The notes under the pieces: generated by a model
Databases searched by the model: none
Told to the model about the DNA's origin: nothing
Seen by the model: the letters and a program-made list of their open reading frames with translations, nothing else
Assembly: GCA_037501455.1 (NCBI GenBank)
Contig: CM074865.1
Span: 2,491,001 to 2,555,000 of the forward strand
Length of the DNA stretch: 64,000 nt
Direction of reading: 5' to 3'
From: Lantana camara
Lineage: Eukaryota; Streptophyta; Magnoliopsida; Lamiales; Verbenaceae
Program-made: the position numbers and the translations under genes
Shown here: in pieces, positions 19,551-31,494 of the stretch
Numbering within the stretch: the first letter of the stretch is position 1
Layout: each line of letters starts with the position of its first letter

Positions 19551-20632
19551 AGACCCTCAATGCCCAAGCCGGTGTACTCGTTGGAAGGATCCTCGCGCTC
19601 GAAGGAGAATGAGAACGTAGGGTTCACTGAAAAAGATTTGGAGCACATTGTAACACCCCAAGGGGTGGGTGAAACCTTTGACTGCCCCATGGTGGTTAGC
19701 TTAGACGTTCATAATTATATTGTAAAGAGGATCTTGATTGATAGTGGAAGTTCAATGAACGTTCTTCCGTACTCAACGTTTCAGAAAATAAATATAACAA
19801 ATACACCCCTCGAACCCCTCAGAACAGCCCTTGTTGGCTTTGGGGGGTTCCGAGATCGTCCCCACGGACAGATTCGCTTGGCCATCTCTTTTGGTTGTGC
19901 CCCACAGGGAAAGACTTTGAGCGTCCTTTACGCAGTGGTCGAGGTAGATCTCCCATACAACATCATTATCGGGCGTCTGACCCTCGTTGACTTCATGGCA
20001 GTTATTTCCACCTATCACCAGAAAGTCAAGTTCCCCACCCCCGAGGGAACTGGAGAAGTGCTATGCAATGTTAAGGAAGCTTGGGAGAGTTACGTCCTTT
20101 CACTTCGCAGCCACAAACCTAAGCAAACCATACAAGCAGGCTCCACCAAGAAGTCAGTTGATTTTCCCAAGTTAGATGAAGACGGACCCAAGCGTAAAAG
20201 GGCCAAACTTTATAAGAAGAAGAACAAAAAGAGAACTTCGGGCGAGATCAAGGATACTGAGGATGGCCCTCCCGGAGCAATCGAGGGCTCCTCTTCAGTA
20301 GGCGAGGGCAGTGACCCCTCAAAGAAAACCAATGATAGGCTCACAGGGAAAAAGCGGGCGCTCGAAGCCCTTCCTCCTGACGTTCGCATTGAGCCCAATG
20401 AGAAATTCCTGACTATCAAGTTGGAATCGGGGAATCCAGAAAAGACCACCCAGATTGGCTCAAACCTCGACGGTCCATCTCAAATCTTGATGATTGACTT
20501 TCTCTGAGAAAACCTTGATGTGTTTGCATGGAAGGCTTCTGACCTCACTGGTATAGATCCGCGCGTCATTGTTCACAGGCTCAACGAGGATCCAGCCTTC
20601 AAACTAGTCAAACAAAAGAAGAGGGATGTTCA
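19551..20632 (+). pseudogene. G protease and start of reverse transcriptase, cut by C2
   Basis: Same frame as late gag. The aspartic protease signature is RILIDSGSSMNVLP at about 19730-19770, with IIIGR at about 19960. A Lys/Glu-rich linker follows, and after a TGA at 20505-20507 the pre-RT segment ENLDVFAWKASDLTGIDP. The frame is broken at 20632 by copia C2 and resumes at 33776 (DVH/GFRRQVIEEEV). Confidence 0.88.
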
Positions 20633-22913
20633 TGTTGGAAAACAAGAATCAGAAAGCAGCGAAAATTTAAAAAATTTTCCAACAAAAGGATCTTGGACTC
20701 TCAATCGTGTATCCAAATTCGTAGAGATCAAGAAACTCACTTGGGTAGTAGCTTTCTTGACACGTTTTGAGCCGCCCTCAAACGCGCTTCATGCGGTAAT
20801 GGCAACCCGTTCCTCGAAAGTCTCTTTCTACTTCAGAATCCATTGTAGGGATAACAATCCACACCAACCTAGATTCAAATCATGTTAGGGAAGTTCTTAA
20901 CAATATAACATAAAAAAAGAAACATGAAACGAGAAAGGCATGATTGAAACTCCCTTCGAAAACCAGTTTTGCGAAAGTAGAAATCTGCCAGCCATAAAAC
21001 CCTCATGAAAAAATTCATCCTTCAGGATATCGACGAACGGTTTTCGCCATCTTCTTTGGTTCGATTTTTTCACTCGTTTTCTGTTGGGTTCAGAATCGTT
21101 TCATCATCCCTTCTGATCGTTTTGCTTGATCCCCACTTTTTGGTAAAGCTCGAATCTTCAAAACTTCTAACTTGAAGCTCTCTAGAGATAGTCCACCAAC
21201 TTGGCTACAATCTAACTAGTAAGGATGCTAGTTCTCTAGTTAGTGTTTAGGCTTAACCTAGGGTTTTGTTTATCTTGGAGAAAGGATGGTGTTCAACACA
21301 TGAACCAAAAGAATTGCCAATTACTCTCTAAGGGGAGCATGAGCTCCCCTATATATAGGAAAGGGAGGGGTGGCCGAAAATCCTAGTCCTTATGGACTAA
21401 GGATTTTGGTCTCTCTCTCCTATTACTTGATCATCAAGTAATTTTGACTTTGACTTTGAATTCAAATTCAAATCAACTTTCAAGAGAGCTAAAATATCCA
21501 AACTATTTTTGGATAATTTTATACTTTATTTATTTAAAATAAATAACTTATTTTATCTAATTAATTAATTCGTAATTAATTAACTAGATTATTTTTCTCC
21601 AAAATAAGACTTTCTTTTTAATTCAAGATTAAACCAAAGTCTATTAAATAATTAATCACATTAATTATTTAACACATAAATAAATATACACATATATTTA
21701 CACACGTGTGAGACACGTGTCACAAGGACACGTGTCACTCACGTGAGCCACACGTGTGGAACCCTCTTGGCCCGATTAACTCGTTTAATCATTTTAAAGC
21801 CTCAACTCATGTAACCAAGTTGTTGTTTGTGACCCTCTAGGTTCTCAATTCAATTAGTAGCGACCCTAATTAATTAATTCACTAATTAATTAATCAGTCC
21901 ACAGATTAAACGACCATAGTCTAGCAACAGGTGTTTAACCCCTAGCTGAATTGGAATGTTCGGATTCGACAGAACCTTTAAGTCATTGATTCATGTGAGA
22001 TACAATCCTCCTACTTACTATCTCTCAACCAAGATCTAGGGTAAGGGAATAATTAGAACCCTAATAATCTGTTCTTAAAGCTAAGTGCATTTTATATCCA
22101 TTTGATCTCAATCCAAGAAACCCTTTTCTTGATGTCTTGATCTACTGCCTTGGCCAAGGACTCCATATGGCATATGAATGACTTACACAATAAGAGATCA
22201 CCTTGAAAATACAAGTGTAGGTCCTTTCTTGATTCTCATTCACTTACATGAGTCACTTGTACAGCCCCAGCATAAGCCTTGAATCAGTTGTCTAAGGCGA
22301 CACCCTTTAAAGCTTATACCAAAGACTACAGAGTTAACTCATAAAGTGACATGAAACCTCAAGTCTAAGGATCAATTAATCACATCAATGACTCGTGAGA
22401 TATTTCCTAATCTGGAAGTTTCCATTTCCTGAAATAGAAACTTCCTTTCCCATTTAGGAATCTTCTCACACGGGGTACCTCAGTGAACTTACTTATTAAA
22501 GTAAGCACCCTCATGTATCACGCACGTATCAACTATACACTTTGCACCTACATGAAACAAGGTGGTCCTTCTTAAGGGCATGATCCCACAAGCAAGCCTT
22601 AGAGGAGTCAGGTTGACACTCCCACTGTCTGTAGGACTCATCGGCTTGGAGTATTTTACTAATCATGACTTATGTGATATAGGGCTCGTTTCATGAACCA
22701 TTTCACCTAAATGGTAGAGTCCTAAAGTCATCAGGATTAGGGGAGTTCTCATACATGCACAGCTAAAATAAACACATACCAAACAAGAGCATATAAAGAA
22801 GTGTTTGCCTATGATATTAATCAATCGTATATTATTCAAAGATTGTCTGTGATACTAGGAAAGTCCTAAAACGGATTATGACTAATCGGCTTTCTAGGGC
22901 ACTATTCCTAACA
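20633..22913 (-). repeat. C2 3' LTR (left in window), long form
   Basis: 2281 bp. Shares its body with C1 LTRs but has an extra segment of about 330 bp near the R-U5 end (about 20745-21140). It has five G-boxes at 21703-21756. Confidence 0.92.
21703..21756. promoter_or_regulatory. Five-fold CACGTG array in the C2 LTR
   Basis: Five CACGTG cores in 54 bp; one copy fewer than C1. Also present in the right C2 LTR (about 32566-32622). Confidence 0.68.
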
Positions 22914-23097
22914 ATCTCCCACTTGCCCGTAAAAGCCATTTAGGTACTCTAAGTCCCATCTTCTCAAGATGCACTTTGAGAGCCTATTGACTTTGGGCGT
23001 TTCCAAAGTGGATCTGCTATATTCTCTGCTGATGTGACCCTCTTGTTTACACATCTCTTAGGAAACACCTTTTCCTTATAAAGTGATTCGTAATCAC
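22914..23097 (-). pseudogene. C2 pol 3' end fragment
   Basis: Matches the C-terminal end of the C1 polyprotein (atctcccacttgcccgt, then gactttgggcg) but has deletions and is cut by the solo LTR at 23098. It forms the 184-bp spacer between two opposed LTRs. Confidence 0.75.
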
Positions 23098-25386
23098 TGT
23101 TAGGAATAGTGCCCTAGAAAGCCGATTCGACGTAATCTGCTTTGGGACTTTTCTTGTATCACAGACAATCTTTGAATAATATACGATTGATTATAGGCAA
23201 ACACTTCTTTATATGCCAATACGTGTTTTGTGTGTTTCCATTACGTGCGCATGTATGAGAACTCCCCTAATCCTGATGACTTTAGGACTCTACCATTTAG
23301 GTGAAATGGTTCATGAAACGAGCCCTATATCACATAAGTCATGATTAGTAAAATACTCCAAGCCGATGAGTCCTACAGACAGTGGGAGTGTCAACCTGAC
23401 TCCTCTAAGGCTTGCTTGTGGGATCACGCCCTTAAGAAGGACCACCTTGTTTCATGGAGGTGCAAAGTGTATAGTTGATACGTGCGTGATACATGAGGGT
23501 GCTTACTTTAATAAGTAAGTTCACTGAGGTGCCCCGTGTGAGAACATTCCTAAATGGGAAAGGAAGTTTCTATTTCAGGAAATGGAAACTTCCAGATTAG
23601 GAAATATCTCACGAGTCATTGATGTGATTAATTGATCCTTAGACTTGAGGTTCCATGTTACTTTATGAGTTAACTCTGTAGTCTTTGGTATAAGCTTTAA
23701 AGGGTGTCGCCTTAGACAACTGATTCAAGGCTTATGCTGGGGCTGCACAAGTGACTCATGAAAGTGAATGAGAATCAAGAAAGGACCTACACTTGCATTT
23801 GCAAGGTGATCTCTTATTGTGTAAGTCATTCTTATGCCATATGGAGTCCTTGGCCAAGGCAGTAGATCAAGACATCAAGAAAAGGGTTTCTTGGATTGAG
23901 ATCAAATGGATATGAAATGCACTTAGCTTTAAGACCAGATTATTAGGGTTCTAATTATTCCCTTACCCTAGATCATGGTTGAGAGATAGTAAGTAGGAGG
24001 ATTGTATCTCACATGAATCAATGACTTAAAGGTTCTGTCGAATCCGAACATTCCAATTCAGCTAGGGGTTAAACACCTGTTGCTAGACTATGGTCGTTTA
24101 ATCTGTGGACTGATTAATTAATTAGTAAATTAATTAATTAGGGTCACTGCTAATTGAATTGAGAACCTAGAGGGTCACACACAACAACTTGGTTACATGA
24201 GTTGAGGCTTTAAAATGATTAAACGAGTTAATCAAGCCAAGAGGGTTCCACACGTATGAAACCACACATGTGGCTCACGTGAGTGACACGTGTCATTGTG
24301 ACACGTGTCACACACGTGTATAAATATATGTGTATATTTATTTATGTATTAAATAATTAATGTGATTAATTATTTAATAGACTTTGGTTTAATTTTGAAT
24401 TAAAAAGAAAGTCTTATTTTGGAGAAAAATAATCTAGTTAATTAATTATGAATTAATTAATTAGATAAAATAAGTTATTTATTTTAAATAAATAAAGTAT
24501 AAAATTATCCAAAAAAAAAGTTTGGATATTTTTAGCTCTCTTGAAAGTTGATTTGAATTAGAATTCAAAGTCAAAGTCAAAATTACTTGATGATCAAGTA
24601 ATAGGAGAGAGAGAGACCAAAATCCTAGCCCATTAAGGACTAGGAATTTCGTCCCTCCCCTCTCTTATATATAGGGGAGCTCATGCTCCCCTTTAGAGCT
24701 AATAGACAATTCTTGGTTCATGTGTTGAACACCTTCCTTTCTCCAAGATAAAATAAAACCCTAGGTTAAGCCTAAACACTAACTAGAGAACTAGCATCCT
24801 TACTAGTTAGATTGTAGCCAAGTTGGTGGACTATCTCTAGAGACTTCAAGTTAGAAGTTTTGAAGATTCGAGCTTTACCAAAAGTGGGGATTAAGCAAAA
24901 ACGATCAGAAGGGATGATGAAACGATTCTGAACTCGACGTGAAGCGAATGAAAAAATCGAACCAAAGAAGATGGCGAAAACCGTTCGTCCATATCCTGAA
25001 GGATGAATTTTTTCACGAGGGTTTTGTGACTGGCAGTTTTTCTACTTTCGCAAAACTGTTTTCGAAGGGAGTTTCAATCCTGCTTTTCTCGTTTCATGTT
25101 TCTTTCTTTATGTTATATTGTTAAGAACATCTCTAACATGAATTGAATCTAGGTTGGTGTGGATTGCTATCCCGACAATGGATTCTGAAGTAGAAAGAGA
25201 CTTTCGAGGGACGGGTTGTCAAGCTGCGAGAAGAGCGTTCTTGGGTGGCTTGAAACGCTTCAAGAAAGAATAAAAGAAAAGTAAGTTTTCTATCTCTACG
25301 AATTTGGTTACACGATTGCGAGTCCAAGATCCTTTTGTTGGAAAATTTTTTAAATTCCGCTGCTTTCTGATTCGTGTTTTCCAACA
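23098..25386 (+). mobile_element. Copia solo LTR, opposite orientation, inside C2
   Basis: 2289 bp, starting TGTTAGGAATAG and ending TTTTCCAACA on the plus strand, with TSD atcac at 23093-23097 and 25387-25391. Same family as C1/C2. It contains both the C1-type segment (gaacgctcttctcgc on the opposite strand) and the extra C2-type segment. A solo LTR results from recombination between the two LTRs of a former element. Confidence 0.93.
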
Positions 25387-25485
25387 ATCACGTGTTCAAT
25401 CTCTTGGTGAGGTCTTGGTTCTCTTACTTGAGCAACCATCCTTTTTATCATACAATATGATAAAGGAGTTGTTTCATGCTAGGAA

Positions 25486-26306
25486 TAGGGGTGTAAACGG
25501 ATAATAAACGGATCGGATGTATGATTACCATACCCTTATCCGTTTATGATTCGGACGGATACGGATAATATCCTTTTCAATCGAATTCGGATAATATCCT
25601 TTTTATACGGATACAAGGCGGATTCGGACAGATTCGGATTTTAATCGGATTTTCAACTATTCAAAATTTGACATAAATTATTTATTTATATAACTTCGAA
25701 CTTTTAATAAAATTATCAACTATTCATTTATAGATAAATTATTTAATAATTATATAACTTTGAATATATATATTTTAGACGAATAGAGAAATAATAAGTA
25801 TATCTATATAGATCATTTTTATGTTTTAGCGAATGTATAAATGTGGTGAAACTATAAATTTTATCATATAATTAATTTGAAATATAATACTTTTATTAAT
25901 AACATAATATATGTTAATTATATTATCTCTATATGAATATTGACGTGAACATATAGTTACTAATAAAATCTAAGGTTTTTCTTTAATAAATGCGCTAAAA
26001 AATTTATTTAATACTAATAGTCTATCATACATACACAATTTTGTGTATATATTTTAATATAATACATTATTTATCGGATACGGATTACGGATAAATCGGA
26101 TAACGGATATATCTAACGGATAATGAAACGGATCGGATGTTAAACGGACCGGATGCCTTTTTACCATATCCTTATCCGTTTATAATTCGGATGTCTATAA
26201 TCGAATACGGATAATATCCTCTTGAGACGGATTCGGATAATATCCTCTGTAAACGAATTCGGATGCGGACGAATATCGGATTTTCGAATATCCATTTATA
26301 GCCCTA
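25486..26306. mobile_element. Non-autonomous hAT element in C2
   Basis: 821 bp with ends taggggtgtaaacggata and (inverted) tagggctataaatggata, 15 of 18 matching, and an 8-bp TSD gctaggaa at 25478-25485 and 26307-26314. The 8-bp TSD and TAGGG ends fit the hAT superfamily. No transposase. Both subterminal regions are rich in cggat motifs (aacggatcggatg). Confidence 0.9.
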
Positions 26307-29281
26307 GCTAGGAACTTCATCTAACCAGTTAGATGGAGTTTCATACCCAAACACTTAACTTAGCGTTATATAATACGACTAAATTCTCAACTACGATAGT
26401 CGAGTTTTATAATGTCCGTCCTTGAAACCCCTTTCCAACACATTGCATTACCATTCTGGTAGAAGTTGTATCTTTTCAATGATTTCATAATCATCTATGT
26501 TTGATGAACGGTTACATCAAATATCCTTCTAACAACAAGATCTTTTGGGCTCTGTAAACTAATACATATCCTCATTTCTTCTCAAGTACTCTGAGGACAT
26601 CCTTTACAGGAATCTAATGACCTTCTCTGAGGCCATATTGGATTCGACCCACTACGCTTAGTGTTGCGCCATATCAAGTCTAGTATATGACATTTCATAC
26701 ATTATACACCCTTTCACTTAAAGGGATTTTGGACATTCTAACTTTCTTAAAGTTATCTTAGGACACATACTCTTCAAAAGAGATGTTCCATTGTCCATAC
26801 TAAACTCCTTTTAGTATTATGGTTATGTACTCGTTTTGTGATAATCCTTTTACTCTCTTAGATCTATCTTCTATAGATTTGAATGTCGAGAATTTAGGAT
26901 AATCACTAAGATCTTTCATGCCAAATTGTTTCTTAAACAAGAATTGGTAACTTTCACGTCATCCTTGACATTCCTAATGAGAAGGATGTCGTCTTCTAAA
27001 GAACCATAATTGACTCTTACATCACTAACTTTCATATGTACACTCTGAGACTAATTCGATTTCCATCTGTGTCAAACGATTTGACTGTGGAATCGAATTG
27101 TCTAACTCCTACAAGCCTTTATCAATCCACAGATTGACTTAGGGATTTGCATACCTTATGCATACTCCCAATGAATATGAGATTTATAGAAATACCTTAT
27201 TTCAGTCTCTTTCAATCTCATATTGAACAAGATAGTTCTCATATTCATTTATCATATCTCATAGTCAGAATATGAGGATGTGGTAAACATAATCCAAATG
27301 GCCTTTTGCATTTCAACCGTCAAGAAGGTTGTAATGCTTTCATTCACTCGAAGCTCCACGAGCTTGATCCTATCAGGTGGATCAACCAAGGTCAAAACTT
27401 GGTTTAAGTATATGGAATCCATATTGGATTTCAAGGCTTGCTTACACTACTCAGATTCCAAATCTGACAGTGTCTCCTCTTCAAGTAATTCCTTGGCTAT
27501 CTAGGAACGCGTTCTAAACGCGTCTTAAGAGAAGGGTTTCATACATGTGCATACTCTAAAATTTGGCTAAATTTTATCAGATGGGCTCGTTTCTTCTATA
27601 TGTGGCGTGGATATTTATCCTCAAATTTCTTTAAGGTCTGCTTGCTTGCCTTTCTTCTTCTATAGGAACGATTCCTTAAGAAAGATACATTCCTTGAGAC
27701 AAACAACCTTTTGTCTAAGGGAATCGCAGAAACGATATCTGATATCGTTGTATAAACTTGAACTCATTTCAATCTTATCTCCCACTATCCTCTTCACTTA
27801 AGAGGATTCCATTAAATTCTTGGATAAGAATAATTAGGAATTTAGTATGCCACATTGCATAGTGCAACCAAAGGACTGATTATGGAAGGTACTAAATTCA
27901 AAATCTCTAACTGCATATTCTAGGAGTTCATTCCTAGGATGATTATAAGTCAGTATAGCTTACTATGGAATAGACCATATCCTATTATGTTTTATTCCCT
28001 CATTCGGAAACACTAAGGTGTTCTCGAATTAGTTTATTGAGAGATAATCCTATTATCTCTAAGATGACTAAGGAATTAGTTGCTAAGATATTGGCTATCT
28101 CGATCACATCGATTTACCTATAACTTATGACTACTTCGGTTCTTAACCTCCTTTTGAAATTCTAAGAATTTCATATAATTTTCGAATTTGTACTTCAACA
28201 AGTATATTCATTCATAATGATTAAACTGACGATTGTATCCAGTGCTTACATTAAGTATCTTACACTCATCAGCATGGATCGAAACCCACTATAATTTTGG
28301 AACGTTCCACGTTTCTTATAAACGGGATTCAGGAACGCTTCCCTCAAGACAGGATCCACAGGAAGTCGACTCTATAGGTTCATTTTCATAGAATGATCCT
28401 AAGGTGTCTGACTTGCTAATCCTTTTATATCTCAATGTTCCAAAGTAATTTGAAGCTTTGTCATCTCACTTACTTTTGTTATCTCGTTGTATGTTCAGAA
28501 CATTAGTGCCTTGAGTCTTTGCACAATGGATTATGCAGAATTGACTCAAGACTAGTGAATTCTATTCCTAGTACAATTACTAAACGAGGTAACATTTCAG
28601 AGTACTCATACTCTTTGCAGTTCCCTTTCAAAGTCCTTATTTGCTACCATAGAAGCAAACGTCCTATTTGATCTCTAGTGTCTTTTGGGCGCACCCCTTA
28701 CATGCCCCTCCATTGGGCTCTTAAGGGTTTCTTCTTCTTTAGGCGTTCAAGCCTTTAACTTAGGGAGTTTAGAAGAAGAATTAACCATCTCAACCTTTTA
28801 TTCCTTCTTAAGGATGCTTTCAACCGTTATCAACTAAATGATTAACTATGCTACATTAGCATCATTCTAGTTGAGCATAAAGGGTTTGAATGATGGTGGA
28901 AGCAATGTAAGCAATCAGTGCATTGAGAACTCTTTTCTCAGTTGATGATCGAGACCATAAGATCTTCAAATAAGATCTTTAGACCTTGTTCGTGTGCACT
29001 TGTTTCCTCATTTGGAATATTGAATAATTTCATAATGTTATACCTTGTAACATTTCTATGAGGTAGTTCAATTGCTCTTAAGTGGTTTGGAGAAATCCAT
29101 TCACCTCAGATCGTTTCTCTTTTGGCCCGGGTCGAATTTTCACAATTGAAAACTTCGCCCTTTAGAGAACGCCTTTCTCTATTCGGAATCTAAAACGAAT
29201 TTTAGGGTCCGAAGCCAATTAGAGTTAGTTAGGACTTAGTCAACTTGTTTGACTTAAGGATGGATACGAATGGGTTTGCAT
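26307..29281 (-). pseudogene. C2 gag-pol relic
   Basis: Follows the C1 polyprotein from its start (gaa-ATG-c at 29281-29279) through RT (cf. MKSNMDSIYLNQVLTLVD at about 27430) but with many small deletions and stops in all frames. The part between 25387 and 25485 continues it on the other side of the hAT element. No functional product. Confidence 0.85.
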
Positions 29282-31494
29282 TTCATATTGTAGAGAATCA
29301 CAGAACTACAACCTAAATGCTAAGCAGAGAACTAGTGAGCATGTTGAATTATAACGATATACAAAAGATTAGGTCTTTAATCTAATGTAGCTCCCACTGT
29401 TTTTCAAAGATCTATAATTCCCAAAGATCTAAGAGGAACACGTTTCCCAATGGGTACTATGATCCTAAGCATTTTACCTCGAACCCACGACTCGCGGACA
29501 TTCTAAGTAAAACCCTAGGTAGGTACAACTTACCAATTCTAACACCTTTAGAACTCTTAGTAATTCTTTTTGCATCACCTATCTTTCAATATGGACCCAC
29601 GACTCGTGCGACATCCATATTTACTTAGGCGTTAAGCTAGACCCATCAATCATAAGATCATGATCAAAACTTAGTTCGAACGACCTACGACTCGCGGACA
29701 TCGCCCTTGCCAAAATTGATCATGAAATATTGATCATTTAAAAAGATCAATTAGGTAACTAAGAACTAATAAGCTCCACTAGCTATCCCATGACTCGCGG
29801 ACAATAACTAGCTTCACTTACTAAACTTAAAACCTATTGATGGAATGCTAGGAATTTAATTCAAAATTTGCATCTCGAATTAAATACCTATTATTCGAAA
29901 TGAGCTTAATATTTAATGGGAATTTTCGAATCAACCGAAGAGTTGTCCGGTTCGACCTCACCAACATATATGTTATCCAATTTTATTAGTCTTGATTAAT
30001 GCAAGTACAACTTAAATGCATTTCAAACAAGCACATAAACAGATAACATGTCCTAGCATGATACTAACATGTAATGATCATGGGTTCTACCTATCTTATG
30101 CGTGATATGTGGGAGCCACTCCACAATCACAAGTTCTAACACACATGCCACATAAACAGTTTAAATCACATAAGGGAAAACGGTAACAAAATACGAGCCC
30201 TATCTCTATTACATTTTTACAATTGAGATTCCCCTCCCTAACATTTTGAGGGGTCTTCACTTATGGCCACCTTGTCACTTGCATGTGGTCCTTCTTACTC
30301 CATGGGTGCATTGTCTCCAAAATGAAAATAAAACCTCACCACCTATCTCTACTCTCAAATTAAAAGAAAAAGACATAAATAATAAGGCTCAATCTTCATA
30401 TTGGCCTTAGACAATTACACGGGGCATACCCCAGCCTCAAAACAGTAATATGGAAAGCCACATAATAAATCACATAACAGTACGCACATAAGTGAGGCTC
30501 CAACCTCAATTGAAAAACGCAACTATAGGGCTCTAACCCCAATTTAAACCATCCATGTGCATAAATTAAAACCATACATAAGTCTAAACCCATGATCACC
30601 TAACATGCTTTTACGAGAATTTAAATTTATCCAATAAATTAAAATTCCCGTTTCAAGTCCTAAAGACTTAAAACACGACTTGATGCGAGTCTTATTTATA
30701 AAAGTTTTCAATAAATCCCAAATTAACAAAACAAAAAATTCCAATTAATTTCTGAAAATTAATAATTTTATCAAAGATGTAATTTCCCGAAATATAAACC
30801 GTTTCTATTTCTCCAAAAAATCCCAATTTTAAGTTTTATTCAAAAGTTAAAATAAATATTCAAAAAAAAAAAGAATTTTAAAATTAAAAATAAAAATTGG
30901 GACTGGATTGCACGAAATACGAAAACGGATCACGAAAAACGGAGCCCTTGCACGAGAAGGGCTGCACGTCGCAGGCGTAGCCACGCGAGTGTGCGCGCTG
31001 GGCGTGCACGCCGCGCGCTCCTGCTCGCGGCCCTTCTCGGCAAGGATGGCGGGCGGCAGCGGGTGGCCTGGGCGAGCTATCCCGCACGCCTTACGGGATT
31101 CTCCCCCAGCCTGGGCGAGACGGTGGGCGGCCACTCCCGGCAGCCCTGGGCCGGCGCGCCTAGCCTCCCGCACGCTTGCGAGAGGGCGATGGCGGTGACG
31201 CCTTCGCTTCGTAATCCAGACTTTTCATTTCGTGCTTTCGTTCAAAAAAAGCAAAACCAATCCAAGAAATCCAAAAAACAGTTTATACAGTTTCAAATCT
31301 AAAATAGTTTTTCAAAAAATTAAATTTTGCAAAAACCAATTTTCAGAAACTTTCAGGAAAAAATACAGTTTCGTAATTCAGGCTTTCTAAAACAATTACA
31401 AATACTCAATCGCATCAAGCCTAAGAATTTCTACCAAATTCAGTTAATTAAGACGAATCAGAAACACGATTAACGAGGTGGCTCTAACACCACT
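29282..31494 (-). other. C2 5' leader
   Basis: Well conserved with the C1 leader, far better than the coding region. It retains the four CCCACGACTCGCGGACA-type motifs (29484-29500, 29596-29613, 29684-29700, 29787-29803) and a GC-rich block at 30930-31205. Open frames in the block are not genes. Confidence 0.75.

Noticed and set aside
30847..31302. Arg/Ala/Pro-rich open frames in the C2 leader
   Set aside because: Same composition effect as in C1; not conserved between the two elements.
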